NCBI GenBank assembly: GCA_026874595.1
Contig: CM049321.1
Location: 10,591,979 to 10,655,978 of the forward strand
Reading direction: 5' to 3'
DNA from: Sipunculus nudus
Lineage: Eukaryota; Annelida; Sipuncula; Golfingiida; Sipunculidae
Length of the DNA stretch: 64,000 bases
Position 1 is the first letter of the stretch. Every line of letters begins with the position of its first letter. Positions 35,501-50,500 of this stretch are shown here, piece after piece. The position numbers and the translations under genes were made by a program. The notes below the pieces were generated by a model. The model made no database searches. It was given only the letters and a program-made list of their open reading frames with translations, and had not been told where the DNA came from.

Positions 35501-38500
35501 TTATGATAAAAAAGCTGTTTTTTGCTACTTTTATATAATTATGTACAGAATTATAAGGTTTTATATGGGATTAAGCTGCATTATGGGTAAAGTAGCATCG
35601 TTTTAAGACTTCATGATCTGGCTAAATGCACCAATCTACTGCTGACCTAGTGTTGATACATGGACTGATTTTCTGACCATGAGTTCCTGTAAAAGATTCT
35701 GTTTTGGTTCCAAACCTAACAGCATGTACTCCACATTGTTTTAATGTATCTATTAATTTAACTAACTTGATTAACTATTAATTGGCCAAAATAAGTTAAA
35801 ATCTGAAAATGACTTAGAGCAGTCAGAAAATTCAAATTAAAAAAAATTTAGGGAATTTCTGTGATGAATTGTATTAATTGTTCTTCCATAATGTGCATGG
35901 TTTTAGTTAACCACAAACAAGATACAATTGAACACAATATGTTACCCAGTATTCAGTGCATGACTATAAATTTCTGTACCAGAAGTTTTTTAATTTGATT
36001 AACTATACTTGATTAACTATACATTGGCCAAAATAAGTTAAAATCTAAAAATGACTTAGAGCAGTCAGAAAATTCAAATTAAAAAAAAATCAAGGGAATT
36101 TCATTGATGAATTGTATTAATTGTTCTTCCATAATGTGCATGGTTTTAGTTAACCACAAACAAGATACAATTGAACACAATATGTTACCCAGTATCCAGT
36201 GCATGACTATAAATTTCTGTACCAGAAGTTTTTATGCCCCCGCCACAAAGTGGCCGGGGCATATAGTTTTACCCATGTCCGTCATTCCGTCCTTCCCTCC
36301 TTCCGTCCTTCCGTCCATCCGAAATCAAACAGTTGTACAGACTTTTTTTCGCAATGCCTGCAGATATTGGCCTGATTTTTAGTGTGTGGGCAGATATAGA
36401 CCAGTTACAGATCGAGTTCGCGTTTCGTCTTGGTTGACCTACTTTTGACCGTTTTACGGCTCCTAAACTTAGAAAATTTCATGAAAAATAGAAATTTCAT
36501 GACAAATACACATGTACGGACTTTTTTTCGCAATGCCTGCAGATATTGGCCTGATTTTTGGTGTGAGGGCAAATATAGACCAGTTACAGATCGAGTTCGC
36601 GTTTCGTCCCGGTTGACCTATTTTTGACTGTTTTACGGCTCCTAAACTTAGAAAATTTCATGAAAAATAGAAATTTCATGACAAATACACATGTACGGAC
36701 TTTTTTTCGCGATGCCTGGAGATATTGGCCTGATTTTTGGTGTGAGGGCAAATATAGACCAGTTACAGATTGAGTTTGTGTTTCGTCCCGGTTGACCTAT
36801 TTTTGACCGTTTTACGGCTCCTAAACTTAGAAAATTTCATGAAAAATAGAAATTTCATGACAAATACACATGTACGGACTTTTTTTCGCGATGCCTGGAG
36901 ATATTGGCCTGATTTTTTGTGTGTAGGCAGATAATGACCAGTTACAGATCGAGTTCGCGTTTCGTCCCAGTTGACCTTCTTTTGACTGTTTTACAGCTCC
37001 TAAACTTAGAAAATTTCATGAAAAATAGAAATTTTCATGACAAATACACAAACAGACTTTTTTTGGCAATGCCTGCAGATATTGGCCTGATTTTTTGTGT
37101 ATGGGCAGATAATGACCAGTTACAGATCGAGTTTGCGTTTCTTCCCGGTTGACCTACTTTTGAACATTTTACGCCTCCTTAACTTAGAAAATTTCATGAA
37201 AAATAGAAATATTCATGACAGATACACATGTACGGACTTTTTGTCGCAATGCCTGCAGATATTGGCTTGATTTTTGGTGTGTGGGCAGATATAGACCAGT
37301 TCCAGATCGAGTTTGCGTTTGGTCCCGGTTGACCTACTTTTGACCGTTTTACGGCTCCTGAACATAGAAAATTTCATGAAAAATATGAAATTTCATGACA
37401 AATACACATGTACGGACTTTTTTTCGCAATGCCTGCAGATATTGGCCTGATTTTTGGTGTGTTGGCAGATATTGACCAGTTACAGATCGAGTTTGCCTTT
37501 TGTCCCAGTTGACCTACTTTTGACCATTTGACGGTGCTCTAACATAGAAAATTTCATAAAAAAGTGCACATGTATGGACTTTTTTTCGCAGTGCCTGCAG
37601 ATACGGGTCTGATTTTTGGTGTGTAGGCAGATATTGACCAGTTACAGATCGAGTTCTTGTTTTGTCCCAGTTGACCTACTTTTGACCATTTGACTGCTCC
37701 TGAACATAGAAAGTTTCATGAAAAATAGAAATTTTCATAACAAATGCATATGTACTGACTTTTTTTCCTCAATGCCTGCAGATACCACCCTGATTTTTTT
37801 ATGTGTGGGCAGATAATGACAGTTACAGATCGAGTTCGCGTTTCGTCATTGTTTTACGGCTCCTAAACATAGAAAATTTCATGAGAGACAGAAATTTTTA
37901 TGGAAAATGCACATGTATGGACTTTTTTTCACAATGCCTGCATATACTGGCATGATTTTTGGTGTGTTGCTTGATAAAGGCTGTTACAGATCGAGTTTGC
38001 ATTTTGCCCTTGTTGACCTACTTTTGACCATACGACACCTCCTGAACTTAAAAAATTTTTCAAAATTTTACAAATGTTTCCAATTTGCCCCAGGCGGGGG
38101 CATTCATGTCGTTCCGACACATCTAGTTTATATATATGTATATTCATTTTGAACAGTGTGTTCTCTTTCAGTTTCTTGCCTGGCCTATTTGTTAATGTTT
38201 GTTTATTCACTTGAGTCTGTTAGGCTGCCCTGTGACTCACAGCATGACATTAATAAATTACACAGCATTATGAATTCAGATCATGTGTGCATGGCTATGT
38301 ATTTATACCATGTTCAAATAAACATTCACCAGTCAACACAGTAACATGATCTGTTTATGTGACTGGGCTTTGTCTTGAACTATGTCACTCTAAACCTTAT
38401 TAATCACCACGGAACATGAAAAAAGCAGGAAAATATCACATGGGACAAATATTTTAATGTAACCCTTGGAATCCTGTATTTATAATTTATATGTTTAATT

Positions 38501-41500
38501 AATTCTTATATGGTGGTAACCATTTGCTTTGTCAAATGAATTGTAACATCTTATCTGTTATAAATTTCATTTTACAGATTTTTTTTACTAGACACTGTGA
38601 TATAATCATAATCCAATTGTCTCAAAATTTTGCAAGTGTTTTAAAGCTGCACTGGTGTTCTTGTTTGTCTGGACATTCTGTGTCATATCAGTACAAACAC
38701 CCTGGTGGCAATATGCAGCGATTTTTCTTGGAAAGCATGCAGTGGTTGAGTGAAATTGGAGTTATAGAACAAATGTAGCTTGACCAATGTGTGGGTAGTG
38801 TAATGATTGTGTGAGAAATTTGATAATTAATAGCTCATGTTATCATACAGGTAAATATCATTAGAGAATGGGAAGCAAAAGAGGTCACCACCTATTGTTG
38901 TTTACTTCATATTCATGAGAGTTTCAAATTTGTGATGTTTGTGATTAGGAAATTATTGCAAAAATAAACCCTTTGTACTTTAATAAGATGCCTCATCTGC
39001 AAAAAAGAATAGCCAATTATACACCTCATTGGCATTTTATCCTGTTATATCAATAAGACCACACCTGTTGGTTTGATATTACAAATTGATATTATAAATT
39101 AATAAAACCAAAAAAAAAAGATATGGTTCTCAGGCACTTTTAAAAAAAAAATCAGTGAAAGCAGGCCATTTTTTTAAACATTTTTTGTATGTTTCAATAA
39201 AAATGACATATGATAGGGTAAAGCATGATAATACCAGAATGTTTTGCTAAACAGGTAAAAGCACTACATAACAAAGGAAATCTTATCAAAATTGTATTAT
39301 TGTATCTTCTTGAAAGGTGAAAATCATAATAAAAATTGTTGATGCGGGGGGTTAGAATTGACACAGCCAGTGCATGCAGCATACCTTTTTTTTTGCCTAA
39401 TGACATAATTAATTTTATGTTACCTGTAAATTAAAGATAAACATTATGTATGATATCAGATCATTCATATTGTCTGCCATAGGTCCTCACCAGATAACTA
39501 AGACTGAGTGCATACTGATATTAAATATAATAGATAATAGATAGGCTTATACCATGTATAAAGCATACATGCATGGTAAGATTGTGAAAATGGAACCTTC
39601 ACAAAACGATGCAAAAGTAAAAATCACTAAAAACCAGCCTTGCAAATATGAACCAGAATATATTATAATGAATCTGTTTCTTTACTTGCAGTCACTAATC
39701 AGCCAGCCCAGCAGTACATCCAGCAGCCATCCGTGTATCCTCAACAGCAAATACACCATCAGGTGGCAGCACCCGGCACTTCTCAGATGTCAAATGACAC
39801 GTCACGTGACCTCACTCTATCCAGGATACTGGCTGCTGATGAGTTTCTTGGGGTAAGAAAACATTTTTAAAATTGTTCTTGATCTAGCGACAGCATATTA
39901 ATTTGAAGATGTGGCCCGAAAGTAAAACTTTTACAAATATTATAGATGTGGATCAGGAAATTAATTGGGTTGGAATATTAATTATTATTTCACCAAAGAA
40001 ATATATTCATCTGTTCATATTTCTAGGGTAAAGATTGATTATTTCTGCTAGATAAGTGAAAGAATAATAAGATTAAATATGCAAATGCTGTTGTTTATGT
40101 GTGAAAACTAGTAACAAATGAGAGATACAGGTTTTCAAGAGTAGAAGATAATAATTTTTTTTGCTTGGATCGATCCATAGTAGAGTTTCACTATAACCTG
40201 AGATTTGTAGAATTATACTGATCTTGTCACTGATACAGAAGTATCAATTTATTGTATTTTAGACACAGAGGTATCTGTACTAACTGTATATGTTGGACTG
40301 TAATGTAAAAAATTAACAAATCATTATTAATTTTAAGTTTTTGTTTTCTTGTTAACATTCACTTGATAACTTTGTTGTGTAGTGAATTTCATTAATGGAA
40401 TTGGGTAGTCGTATTTACTGAGCTGTTTAAAAAGTCTGAAGAAATCATTTAGAGTAAAAATGCTTATTTGCATGTCATTGAACATTGATTGTATGTTCAT
40501 TCAGGTAACTATTATTAAATTATATTTAATTCATGTAGAGAATGGATGAGACTGATGGTAAAATCAGAACAATGATGGCAGTAGATGACAAATCCTCATT
40601 GTATAATCGTATCCTGGAGTTGCTCGGTCTCAGAGGTCACATACAAGATGAACTGCTCCGAATACAGGCCATGTTGGCTGAAGATGATCAAAACCTGCAA
40701 GTATGTATTAATGTGTTGTCCTATCATATTATCAAATTATATTACTATGTTTAACTTTTTAAATCTGTAATTGTTAATTGATTTCAGAGACTCCCATAAT
40801 CCAATATTATTACCTGAGTTTGTTACCATGGCAGACAAGAAAGTACGCTCAAGTATAAAAAAATAATTTTATATACTGGTGGTGTGCCAATTAATTATTT
40901 GATTATACTTATGATTGGTTGTTTTCTGTCATACTTGAATAAATCAACTGCATTTTTGCATAATTGATCAAAAACAGTTATGTATGCATACCAAAGAAGT
41001 CCTATTATAAAAAAATATTCTGATATAAAAAAGACAGGACAAAAAAACACTAGTAAGTAAAACTTAACCTTGTGCAACAAATAAGTGTCAACAACATGGT
41101 CATTACCTTGACCTTTCAACGTGATGGACACATTAAACTGAATTTACTCTGTCAGTATTTTAGGTATTCTTCTGTACAGCATATTTCAGGATTATATAGA
41201 TGATACCTAAAATAATCAATTAATATATAATCAATCTGCAGTTGTTTTTTACCTTCCTACCTTCTGTATATATACACAGAGCTTCTATATACATTTATAC
41301 ATTATTTGGTTGTTACACTGCACCAAGTTACTCACTAATGAAAACAATAAATGTGCATTTACACATAGGAAGTATTTACAAATATACTTAGAGGAACTGA
41401 CTACATCAGAATGAATTGTTAATCAAATGAAAGATTTATTTATTTTATATACACACTATGTTTTGATGAGGTTCACTTTCTGTTTTTGTTTTAATGTTTA

Positions 41501-44500
41501 TTAAAGTGTTCACTGTCAAAAACTGTTAAAATACATTCTTTTCCTAGGTAGCATCTGTTGATCATGTCAGTGACACTAAGTTTAAATGAATTAGTTTGAA
41601 ACATAATCACTAGATGGCAGCAGTTGAAGTGTCAGGCAAACTTGGTGACTGTATCTGGTTTGAGGTGGGGTCATGGTCAAAACAGCACCGCCTGTCAATG
41701 GCCAGATGAACTAAGGGTGTTTCCCAGTAGACAGCTAGATCTAAAAGTTACCATAGATTCAGTCATGATTCATTTGCCAATGGCAAAAGTATACCTTCCT
41801 TGAATATGACCTCACATTTGTACATGCAAATATCATAGATATCCTTTTTTATAAACTGTTGTGTGACATGCTGTTGTTAAATATCATGAATTCATCTAGT
41901 CATATTTATGTTGTAAATAACCTAACAAAAGGACTTCTAGTTTCATTAACCTTAATTTGTGATTTTTTTTACAGAGGTTGCAAGAGTTTAGTCAGATATA
42001 TCCTCGTATAGTTCAAGTTCTGGTCGACCTCAATAAAAACTACCAACAAGCTGATATAGACACCTTAGATAGACAGTTCCCTGGGCTGAGGGAGTTGCAG
42101 GCATCGAGACAAACCACAGACTCCTCCACACAAAGCAGTGTCAGCACTTCGACAGCCACAGCTCAGAGTGAGTTCTCCACTCAGACGTCATCGACGTCAA
42201 CAAGTATGAGTACCGGGACAGACGCTGGAACTGATCTGTCAGAGGTTGAACTGAAGCAGATGCATGATCAGGTAAAATGATCACAAAATTACAGTTCTAA
42301 CTAATGTTATCTTGACCTTTTATGGAAGGGAACCTTTTTGCAAGGACACTGTGGTTGGCTTAATTCATATTTGTCACTTGTGGATAATTTTTCACGATTT
42401 TCACTTTTTTATTGTTTCGCAAATTTTGAAAAATGTTAAGATCATTTTAGCAATCATACCATACAGTGACCAGCATAAAGTAGATTGATTATCACATTGA
42501 TTAATCAGTATGCATGCTAAATCTTAACAAGTACCCCAAAGAACAAGTAGAGTTTCTTGTCCCTATAGGCATGCAGGTAATTGTATGGAATATCTTATAT
42601 TATTTATAATGTAAATCTTTGATTTACAGATAACATAATATATATGTTATGTTATATATGTCTTTTTTCTTGAGACTATTCAAGAACAGATCCATGATTT
42701 TATGCAGGAGGGCAACACTATAGTGTAGATAAACATGTGGTGATTATTCTGAGCAATTTACCTGTCAATGTTTAAAATTGGTCTAAAAAAATATTGTCTT
42801 AATGACAATTACCTATATAGATGAGGCCTCTTTTTAATGACAGTTTCATATTCATGATTATTTCTCTTTTACAAATCTTGTGAATCTGAAACTTCCGCAA
42901 ACAAAAAGCCAACCACAGTATGCGTATTTGCAGATGTGCTTGAATAAACCAGCATTAAAAAAGGTTTCCTCCACAAAAGAAAAATTTGAAAAAAAATTAG
43001 AATTTTCTTGTCAACAATTTATATTATTTTCATTGCAGGAGGAGCAGACAGTGACGGTGGCTTTTGGTGAGCGGATGTTACAATCCCAGCATGCATTGTC
43101 TCAGGAGGAGCTGGATCGACTGCTAAACGACCATCTTCGCAGCATGCAGACTCTACGCAAGAAACAGAACATGGACAAAGCAAAGTTCCAGCAAAATCTA
43201 CAGGTAGTGTATAGTTAAGGTTAAATGTTCACATCATCAAAATATAGTGATATGATTTATAAATTTACATCTTAAACGGCTTCTTAAACAAAAAAAGAGT
43301 TATCAAAGACCACATACTATGCCTCCCCCTGATTCTTATCAAACTTTGGTGTATAACACAAGAAAAGCAAATATATATTAATGCATCCCTAGAAATATGT
43401 GTGTCATGCTTCACAAATTGCATGGTTGAATCACAGGTCAGCTCTGCACACTAGAACAAAGGTGACTTCTATAAAATCTCAAAGAATTCATGAATAAAAC
43501 AAAATAAATGCTAGTCCAGTCGCTTTGTGCTGGCTGGGTCACAGGAAATGCCCTCAGAAGGGGAACAAAATGCTTGCAGTGCATTGAGCACCCATGGTGG
43601 CAACTTATATACCTAGTACAATATGAGTGTCAGACTCGTGCCTTCAGCACCAACATTGGTAAAAAAATAATAATGTTTGACCGGTTTTGCCGCCGCCGCT
43701 GCCGCGTTCGTTTCCGGAGAACTCCTCTGAGACTACTGGACAGATTTTTCCGAAACTTACACAAATTATCGGGTCACATGTGAACTGGTGCCTAACCAAG
43801 TGACCTTGACCTCTGACCTTTCGTCTCTGCCCAGCGTCCGTTTGTGCGTCTGTTTCCACACATAAACCCATATATCTCGGGAACCGTTTGACCGATCCGG
43901 AAAAAAGTTTTACACAAATGTAGCCCTGGGATAACTTTATAACATACACAACAAAAGGTGGCGCCACCTGCAACCATGTTTGCACAGTGTCCATCTGTTC
44001 ATCTGCCTGGGGTTAAAATCACTCATATCTCTGCAGTGGTTTGACTAATTCACCTAAAATTTGGCATGCATATACATCCTAGATAGCTTTCTCGATTTTA
44101 TGACAGGTGGCGCCACCTACATTCACGTTAACGCTCCACACATAAACCCATATATCTCAGGAACCGTTTGACTGATCCGGAATAAAATTTTAAACAAATG
44201 TAGCCCTCGGATCGCTTTATAACATACACAACAAAAGGTGGCGCCACCTGCAACCATGTTTGCATAGTGTCCAACTGTTCATCTGCCTGGGGTTAAAATC
44301 ACTCATATCTCTGCTGTGGTTTTACTAATTCACCTAAAATTTGGCATGCGTATACATCCTAGATAGCTTTCTCGATTTTATGACAGGTGGCGCCACCTAC
44401 ATTCATGTTAACGCTCCACACATAAACCCATATATCTCGGAAACCGTTTGACCAATCAGGAAAAAAAATTACACAAATGTAGCCCTTGGATAGCTTTATA

Positions 44501-47500
44501 ACATACACAAAAATGGTGGCGCCACCTGCAGCCATTTTTGCACAGCGTCCATCTGTTTGTCTGCCTTTGGTTAAAATCACTCATATCTCTGCAGCGGTTT
44601 GACCAAATTACCTGATATTCAGCATGCTTATACATCCCGCATAGCTTTCTTGATTTTATGACAGGTGGGGCCACCTACATTCACATTCACGCTGTAGACA
44701 TCCATGCTTATATCTCCGAACTCATTCAACCAATCAGGAAAATTTTTTTACACAAATGTATAGCCCTTGGATAGCTTTATAACATACACAAAAACAGTGG
44801 CGCCACCTGCAGCCATTTTTGCACAGCGTCCATCTGTTTGTCTGCTGTGGGATAAAATCACTCATATCTCTACAGTGGTTTGACTTTTCCACATGAAATT
44901 TTGCTTGTGTATATATCTTGGATAGTTTCAAATAACAGGTGGCGCCACTTACAATCATGTTTATGTGGCAGAGATCCATTCTAATATTTAACACATGTAA
45001 CTCTATATCCCCTTGCCACTCAATCCATGCCTTACTTCACCCGTCCTTTTCTGATTTTGGCGGATACACATAGTCGCTTGTCGACTACCCATATTCTGGT
45101 TATCTAATGGCTTTGGTAGAGTTAAATCTGAAAGCATAATAAGCTCGTCCAAAAAATATTTTACAAGTTTATATTTTTATCATATCATTATTTTTTTTTA
45201 TTTATTTAATTTCAGGCCAAACTGGCGAATCGTAGAAGGCAGAATCAAATGCAGGAAGAGGAAAAAGCTGGCCAGGCAGCTTTATTATCTCAACACCAGG
45301 GGGCACCAGGTGCTGGACCATCCACCAGTCAGGTAAGTTTGTTTGCATGTAGGCCTAACAACCACTCAAACAGACTAACCATCCAACCAAATGGATGGAA
45401 CACTGTAAAAGTGAGATATAGGTCCATCTGGTGAAATGGAAATTCTTCAATAAATTACAATATTTGGTTTCAGCAGTTTAAAATTTTGAAATTTGATCAG
45501 AGCGTAGGATTTCACACACAAATGAAATACAACCACATGATTTTTTTTAAATGTTAACTCAACCAAAATGGAATAATATGCTGTCTGAATATGGAAGAGT
45601 ACTAAATTACAAAGCAGAATGTGACTATACTGCCAGTCCTCGGTAAGCATCTAGTTAAAAACACAGTGAACCACCTGGCTACTAAGCATCACTGGTGTAT
45701 CTACACACTACTACACCACAAATAAGATAAAATGTACTATAAAGGTGTGTTTAGCACTTATTTTCAAGAATTTATTACTTCTTGGTTTTAGATGTTATAA
45801 TAGGGTTAAATTTTGAATTTCTTTACACTCTTCTATGGATTTGACTTTTGTTAAAAAATACATAAATACACAAAATTACATACAAGTATTGAAGAATATT
45901 TAGGATATTTTTCCTTTCTCTCCTCGCGAAAGAAAAGTGTGTGTTTGGGGGTGGGTTAGGGCTTTCGGCCCATTTGAATCCATCACTAATCTTACATGTA
46001 GAAAAATGCTCTGGTGGGGTTTGATGTAATTAAAACAGGAACTGACACAAGTGTGGAAGATTTGATGAGATCAGGCTACAGACCAGTAATGTGTAGTATA
46101 TATGTGTTTAATTGTACATACAGGGATTGCATGTTTTACTTCACCTATTAGTGAGAAAATATCTTTTAATGTCTTTGTGATTAATGCATTTCATTATTTT
46201 ATGTTATTCTTGTTAGGTATATATATTTCTCTCTGTTTTATTATTAGATTGTTTTAGATGCACTGTCACATTATACTAATGCTTAGAATATTATAAATTA
46301 ACAATTGGCAACATATTGAAGTGGACTTTAACGTGTGCCAGCTATGCATAGTTTTAACACTTACATTCACAAAATGCTATATCACTTGTCATAGAATACG
46401 TGAAATGTTAATGCATGCAGAAGTATAGATATTATAATTCTAGTTATCTAATAATGTCATACCATACAGTATATTAAAAGCACAATTTCTGTAGCTCTTT
46501 ACTGACAGAGGTATATGGATTATATGTAGAACTTCTCAATAATTTTCCATGTCTTTCTCTTTTCTGCATGCCAGGGCTTAAGCTGACTTCTATATTTCCT
46601 ATGTTTTCTTTGAAAAAAAAATAGTCCCCTATCTTTTCGTGTATTTTCACAGTGACAGGCCAAAATTTCCTGTATTTTCCTTTATTCTCACAATGCACAA
46701 TTGTGTTTTTTGTAAAACTGTTATTGTTGAATAATTAATGTTATTTTGAAATGTCATTATTGAACACGTGCATTCAGCTCTTTTTATAGAAGTGTTAAAT
46801 TAAGTGTTGCATTATAAATGTACAGCCCTCTAAACCAATTAAATGGACCTTTATATAATGTTAGCAGAACCAATGATCATGGCAAGTAACTGAGTAAAAA
46901 TGGTTGTGCAGTCAAAACTCCTATGTTTCTCCCAAATTTTTAGGCTGAAAACTCCCATAACTTCCTATAATTTTTACTCTGGCCTCCTGCAAAATCCCTA
47001 TATTTCTTCTCACTGGCATGTGTTTAAAAAATATTTTCCACTTCTAAGTCATGATACTAATGCTCATATTAAATTTCATTTATCCTTTAGTCTGGCTTCT
47101 ATTTTCTTTACTTTCCTTTCCTTCCTGTTTATAAAGTTTGAAGACGACACAGAAGAAGAAATTGGTACACTGGAGGAGATCTTGAAAAGACTCCCAGGAA
47201 AAGTAACCAACTGTTCACCGTCCGCTTAATCTCGCATGCTTGTTTTAATGTTGCTTGTGAATAAACATATTGCTGATATATTGAATATGATATGGTTCAT
47301 TTTTGTTTGCTTTTGAGTATGTCATTGTAAAATTAACTGCAAATTAATTTCTTAATGAGCTGTGCCCGAAATGTTTTTCTTTAATTTTTGTTCCTGACAT
47401 CCTTCCCTGTCTTAACATCTTGGCCTCGAAGATGCTTAATTTTTAAATTTCATTATGTTATATACTTTTATTGTGTATTTTAACCCAGGAATTTATACTT

Positions 47501-50500
47501 TTTAAAATTTGGAAAAAATATTAAATTGAAGTCTTTAATTATTATAGGCCTAATGTATAATATCATTAAGTTATTGCACCTTTTCGGTTCCTCTTGAAAT
47601 GCTATTATAAGCCCTAACACTATACTAACCTGCATTTATACCAAACAGAAAACTATTAAACATAAAGAAAATACTCCATATGTATAAACACATTGTAAAA
47701 CAAAACCAAATCTTTAAACAGAAACAAAGATAATTCCTTGACCTTTAATGGTCAGCTCTTGCTACCGTATTATAAACAAATAATAAATTTAAGTTACTCT
47801 TAATGATCTTCTCTGCATACTTCACAAAACACTAATATAAATCCTACTAGTAATTCACAATGAAGAGTACCAAACCTTAAAGCTAATACAAGTAACAATA
47901 CTATCCATATCTTAAGTATATAAAATATACAAGTCTGTATACATACATATACAACTCTGGTTTGAAACTAATTCTAAAATTTTTGTTCCAGACAATACAA
48001 AACAAAGATAATTCTTGCTGATGCTTTCCTAAATTAATTTTGGTAAATCTTTCTGATGACATATAAAAGTATATTACATTTTAATTAAATGCAACTTGTG
48101 TGTGGTGAGCACACAGGTGTTCCTTTTGCATTATTTGTCCTTACCAGAAATTAAGGTCTTCTGTTAAACTGAAAGTTTTGGGCAATGTCTTATATTTATT
48201 TAATTTGTCTTGCAAGCAATTATCATTGTACTCTTTGGCTTAGACATGTCTTTGCTCGTCTATTGCTGGTGCGTGTTAAGCTTTGTGATCAACTGTCACA
48301 AGTGTTTTGCTTATTTATTGACCTTTGAACGAATGTATCTTGTAGTTACCTAATGAAAGTGTATTTAAATGCATGGTTTGGGTTTAATTTTAGGCAGCTA
48401 TATGTTCTCATTCATTCAGTTTCAGTAAAACTTTTAAACTGATCGCAGGACAAAATATTTCCATATGGAACACCAGGTTGTTATGTGCACCCTGGATGTA
48501 ATTTTAGTTTCATTATACCCAAATATTCAGCTTGGCTTTGAGAGCCCTGGGCCACTCAATATCAGTAATATCTAGTTTCAAAATCAGGTCTGGACAAATT
48601 TATAAGCAGCATAAATTCACAGGCTTTGAATAGCTTTTGCTTTCTCATGTTGCCTTTTGAAATATTTTCTGTCAGTTGACATAGCATGGCATATATAATT
48701 GTGAATTACATAGCCACAAAGACTGACCAGTACTACAGACACATGTACTGTACAGTGTAGGCTAAGCCATCAACCTGACATTATTATTGTATTGTAACAG
48801 ATATAGGCTGATGGGTGCTGCCACCTAGCGGCCCATAAGCACACCAATATTTGTATACCATCTTTACAGTGATCATGCGATACATTTGGTTTCCAGTCAT
48901 GCATGGTGTGTGTCTTTAGTCAAGTCTAGCTGAGTGACCATAAGTTGTTACATGTATTATTTAAACTGAACTGGTTTTTAAAATTAAACAGAGCTTGAAA
49001 TTGAACTAACCTAGAAAACTGTATTTCTATGTAACATAGATGAAAATTACTTGCCAAATATATGAGATTTAATATCAGTATTTTTTTTCTTCCATTTTAA
49101 GTTAATCTAAATAAATTATCTTTGATCAGTTATTTTGATCAATTAATTTATTGAATAATCAAACAAATATATTCCAGAGAGAAATACTGTACCACTATAC
49201 ATGTGATGTGTTTGTTCTCTTCCAGGCTGATGATGATTTCTCTGATGAATTTGATGATGAGGCACTCAAGGATCAGGTAATTAATCAATAATTCCTAGGA
49301 AGAGGGTAGTTAGCTTTATAATAAATAAATTGCCACTGATTAAGGTAACACCCACACCTTAAATATTGTGATCATAAGGGTCATATTGATAGACAATTCT
49401 GGTTTTAATATTAATATCAGGAGGAGAATGGCAAGTATCTTTTTTATTACTGGTTGTATGTAATGCCATACATGTGATGAATCCTATTAGCATGTACCCT
49501 TCTATACCTGTTAAAACAGACCAACAACACCACTGGATATAGCTTATTTTAACATGCCAGTGGGGTTTTATTTACATGTAACACATCATACATTAATTAC
49601 TTATCCTGTGAAAATTATGCTGATATGGCGGTTTTGCAGGTAACTGCTCTCATGTAGTCATCAAATCATCTGTTTCATTAGCATCATGTAAGATTCATGC
49701 AGTCCAAGACTAGGCCTAAATCTAGCCCTAGCTCTCATGGTTTCTCCTTCCTGGAGAGACCATGGAATGGATACATACAACGCGTAATAATATGCATTAA
49801 GCCTAAATCCTACTGTTAAAATAAGAAAGTAATAATGGTAACCAATTAAAGTTTCTAAGAATACCATTTAAAATAAGACTAGAATATGACAAAGTCAGTT
49901 TATTGAAGAACTATCTAAATGAGGCTCAGTGAAAAATGGCCATCAGTTCTTTAAATAAAATTTATAAACCAAAAATTATGCATATATTTTAAATATTTTA
50001 TCAGGCGAAGGCTTTGAAGAATGAGATCATGGCAACGAGGAACAACATGACGGAGGACGAACTGAGGGTGATCCTCGATAACTTCCGCTCACAACAAGAA
50101 CAGCAGCAGAACATCACAGACGCTGAGAAAAACAGACATAAACAGATGCTGGAAGAGAAGCTGGCCCAGCACAGGAATAACAAAACACAGAATGTAAGTC
50201 ATCAAAGCACAGAGTCTATGTTAAGAAGCACTGTGTGTAAGTTATCAAAGTACAGAGTGTAAGTGAAGAAGCACTGTGTGTAAGTTATCAAAGTACAAAG
50301 TGTAAGTGAAGAAGCACTGTGTGTAAGTTATCAAAGTACAAAGTGTAAGTGAAGAAACATTGTGTGTAAGTTATCAAAGTACAGAGTGTAAATTAAGAAG
50401 CACTGTGTGTAAGTTATCAAAGTACAGAGTGTAAGTGAAGAAGCACTGTGTGTAAGTTATCAAAGTACAAAGTGTAAGTGAAGAAGCACTGTGTGTAAGT

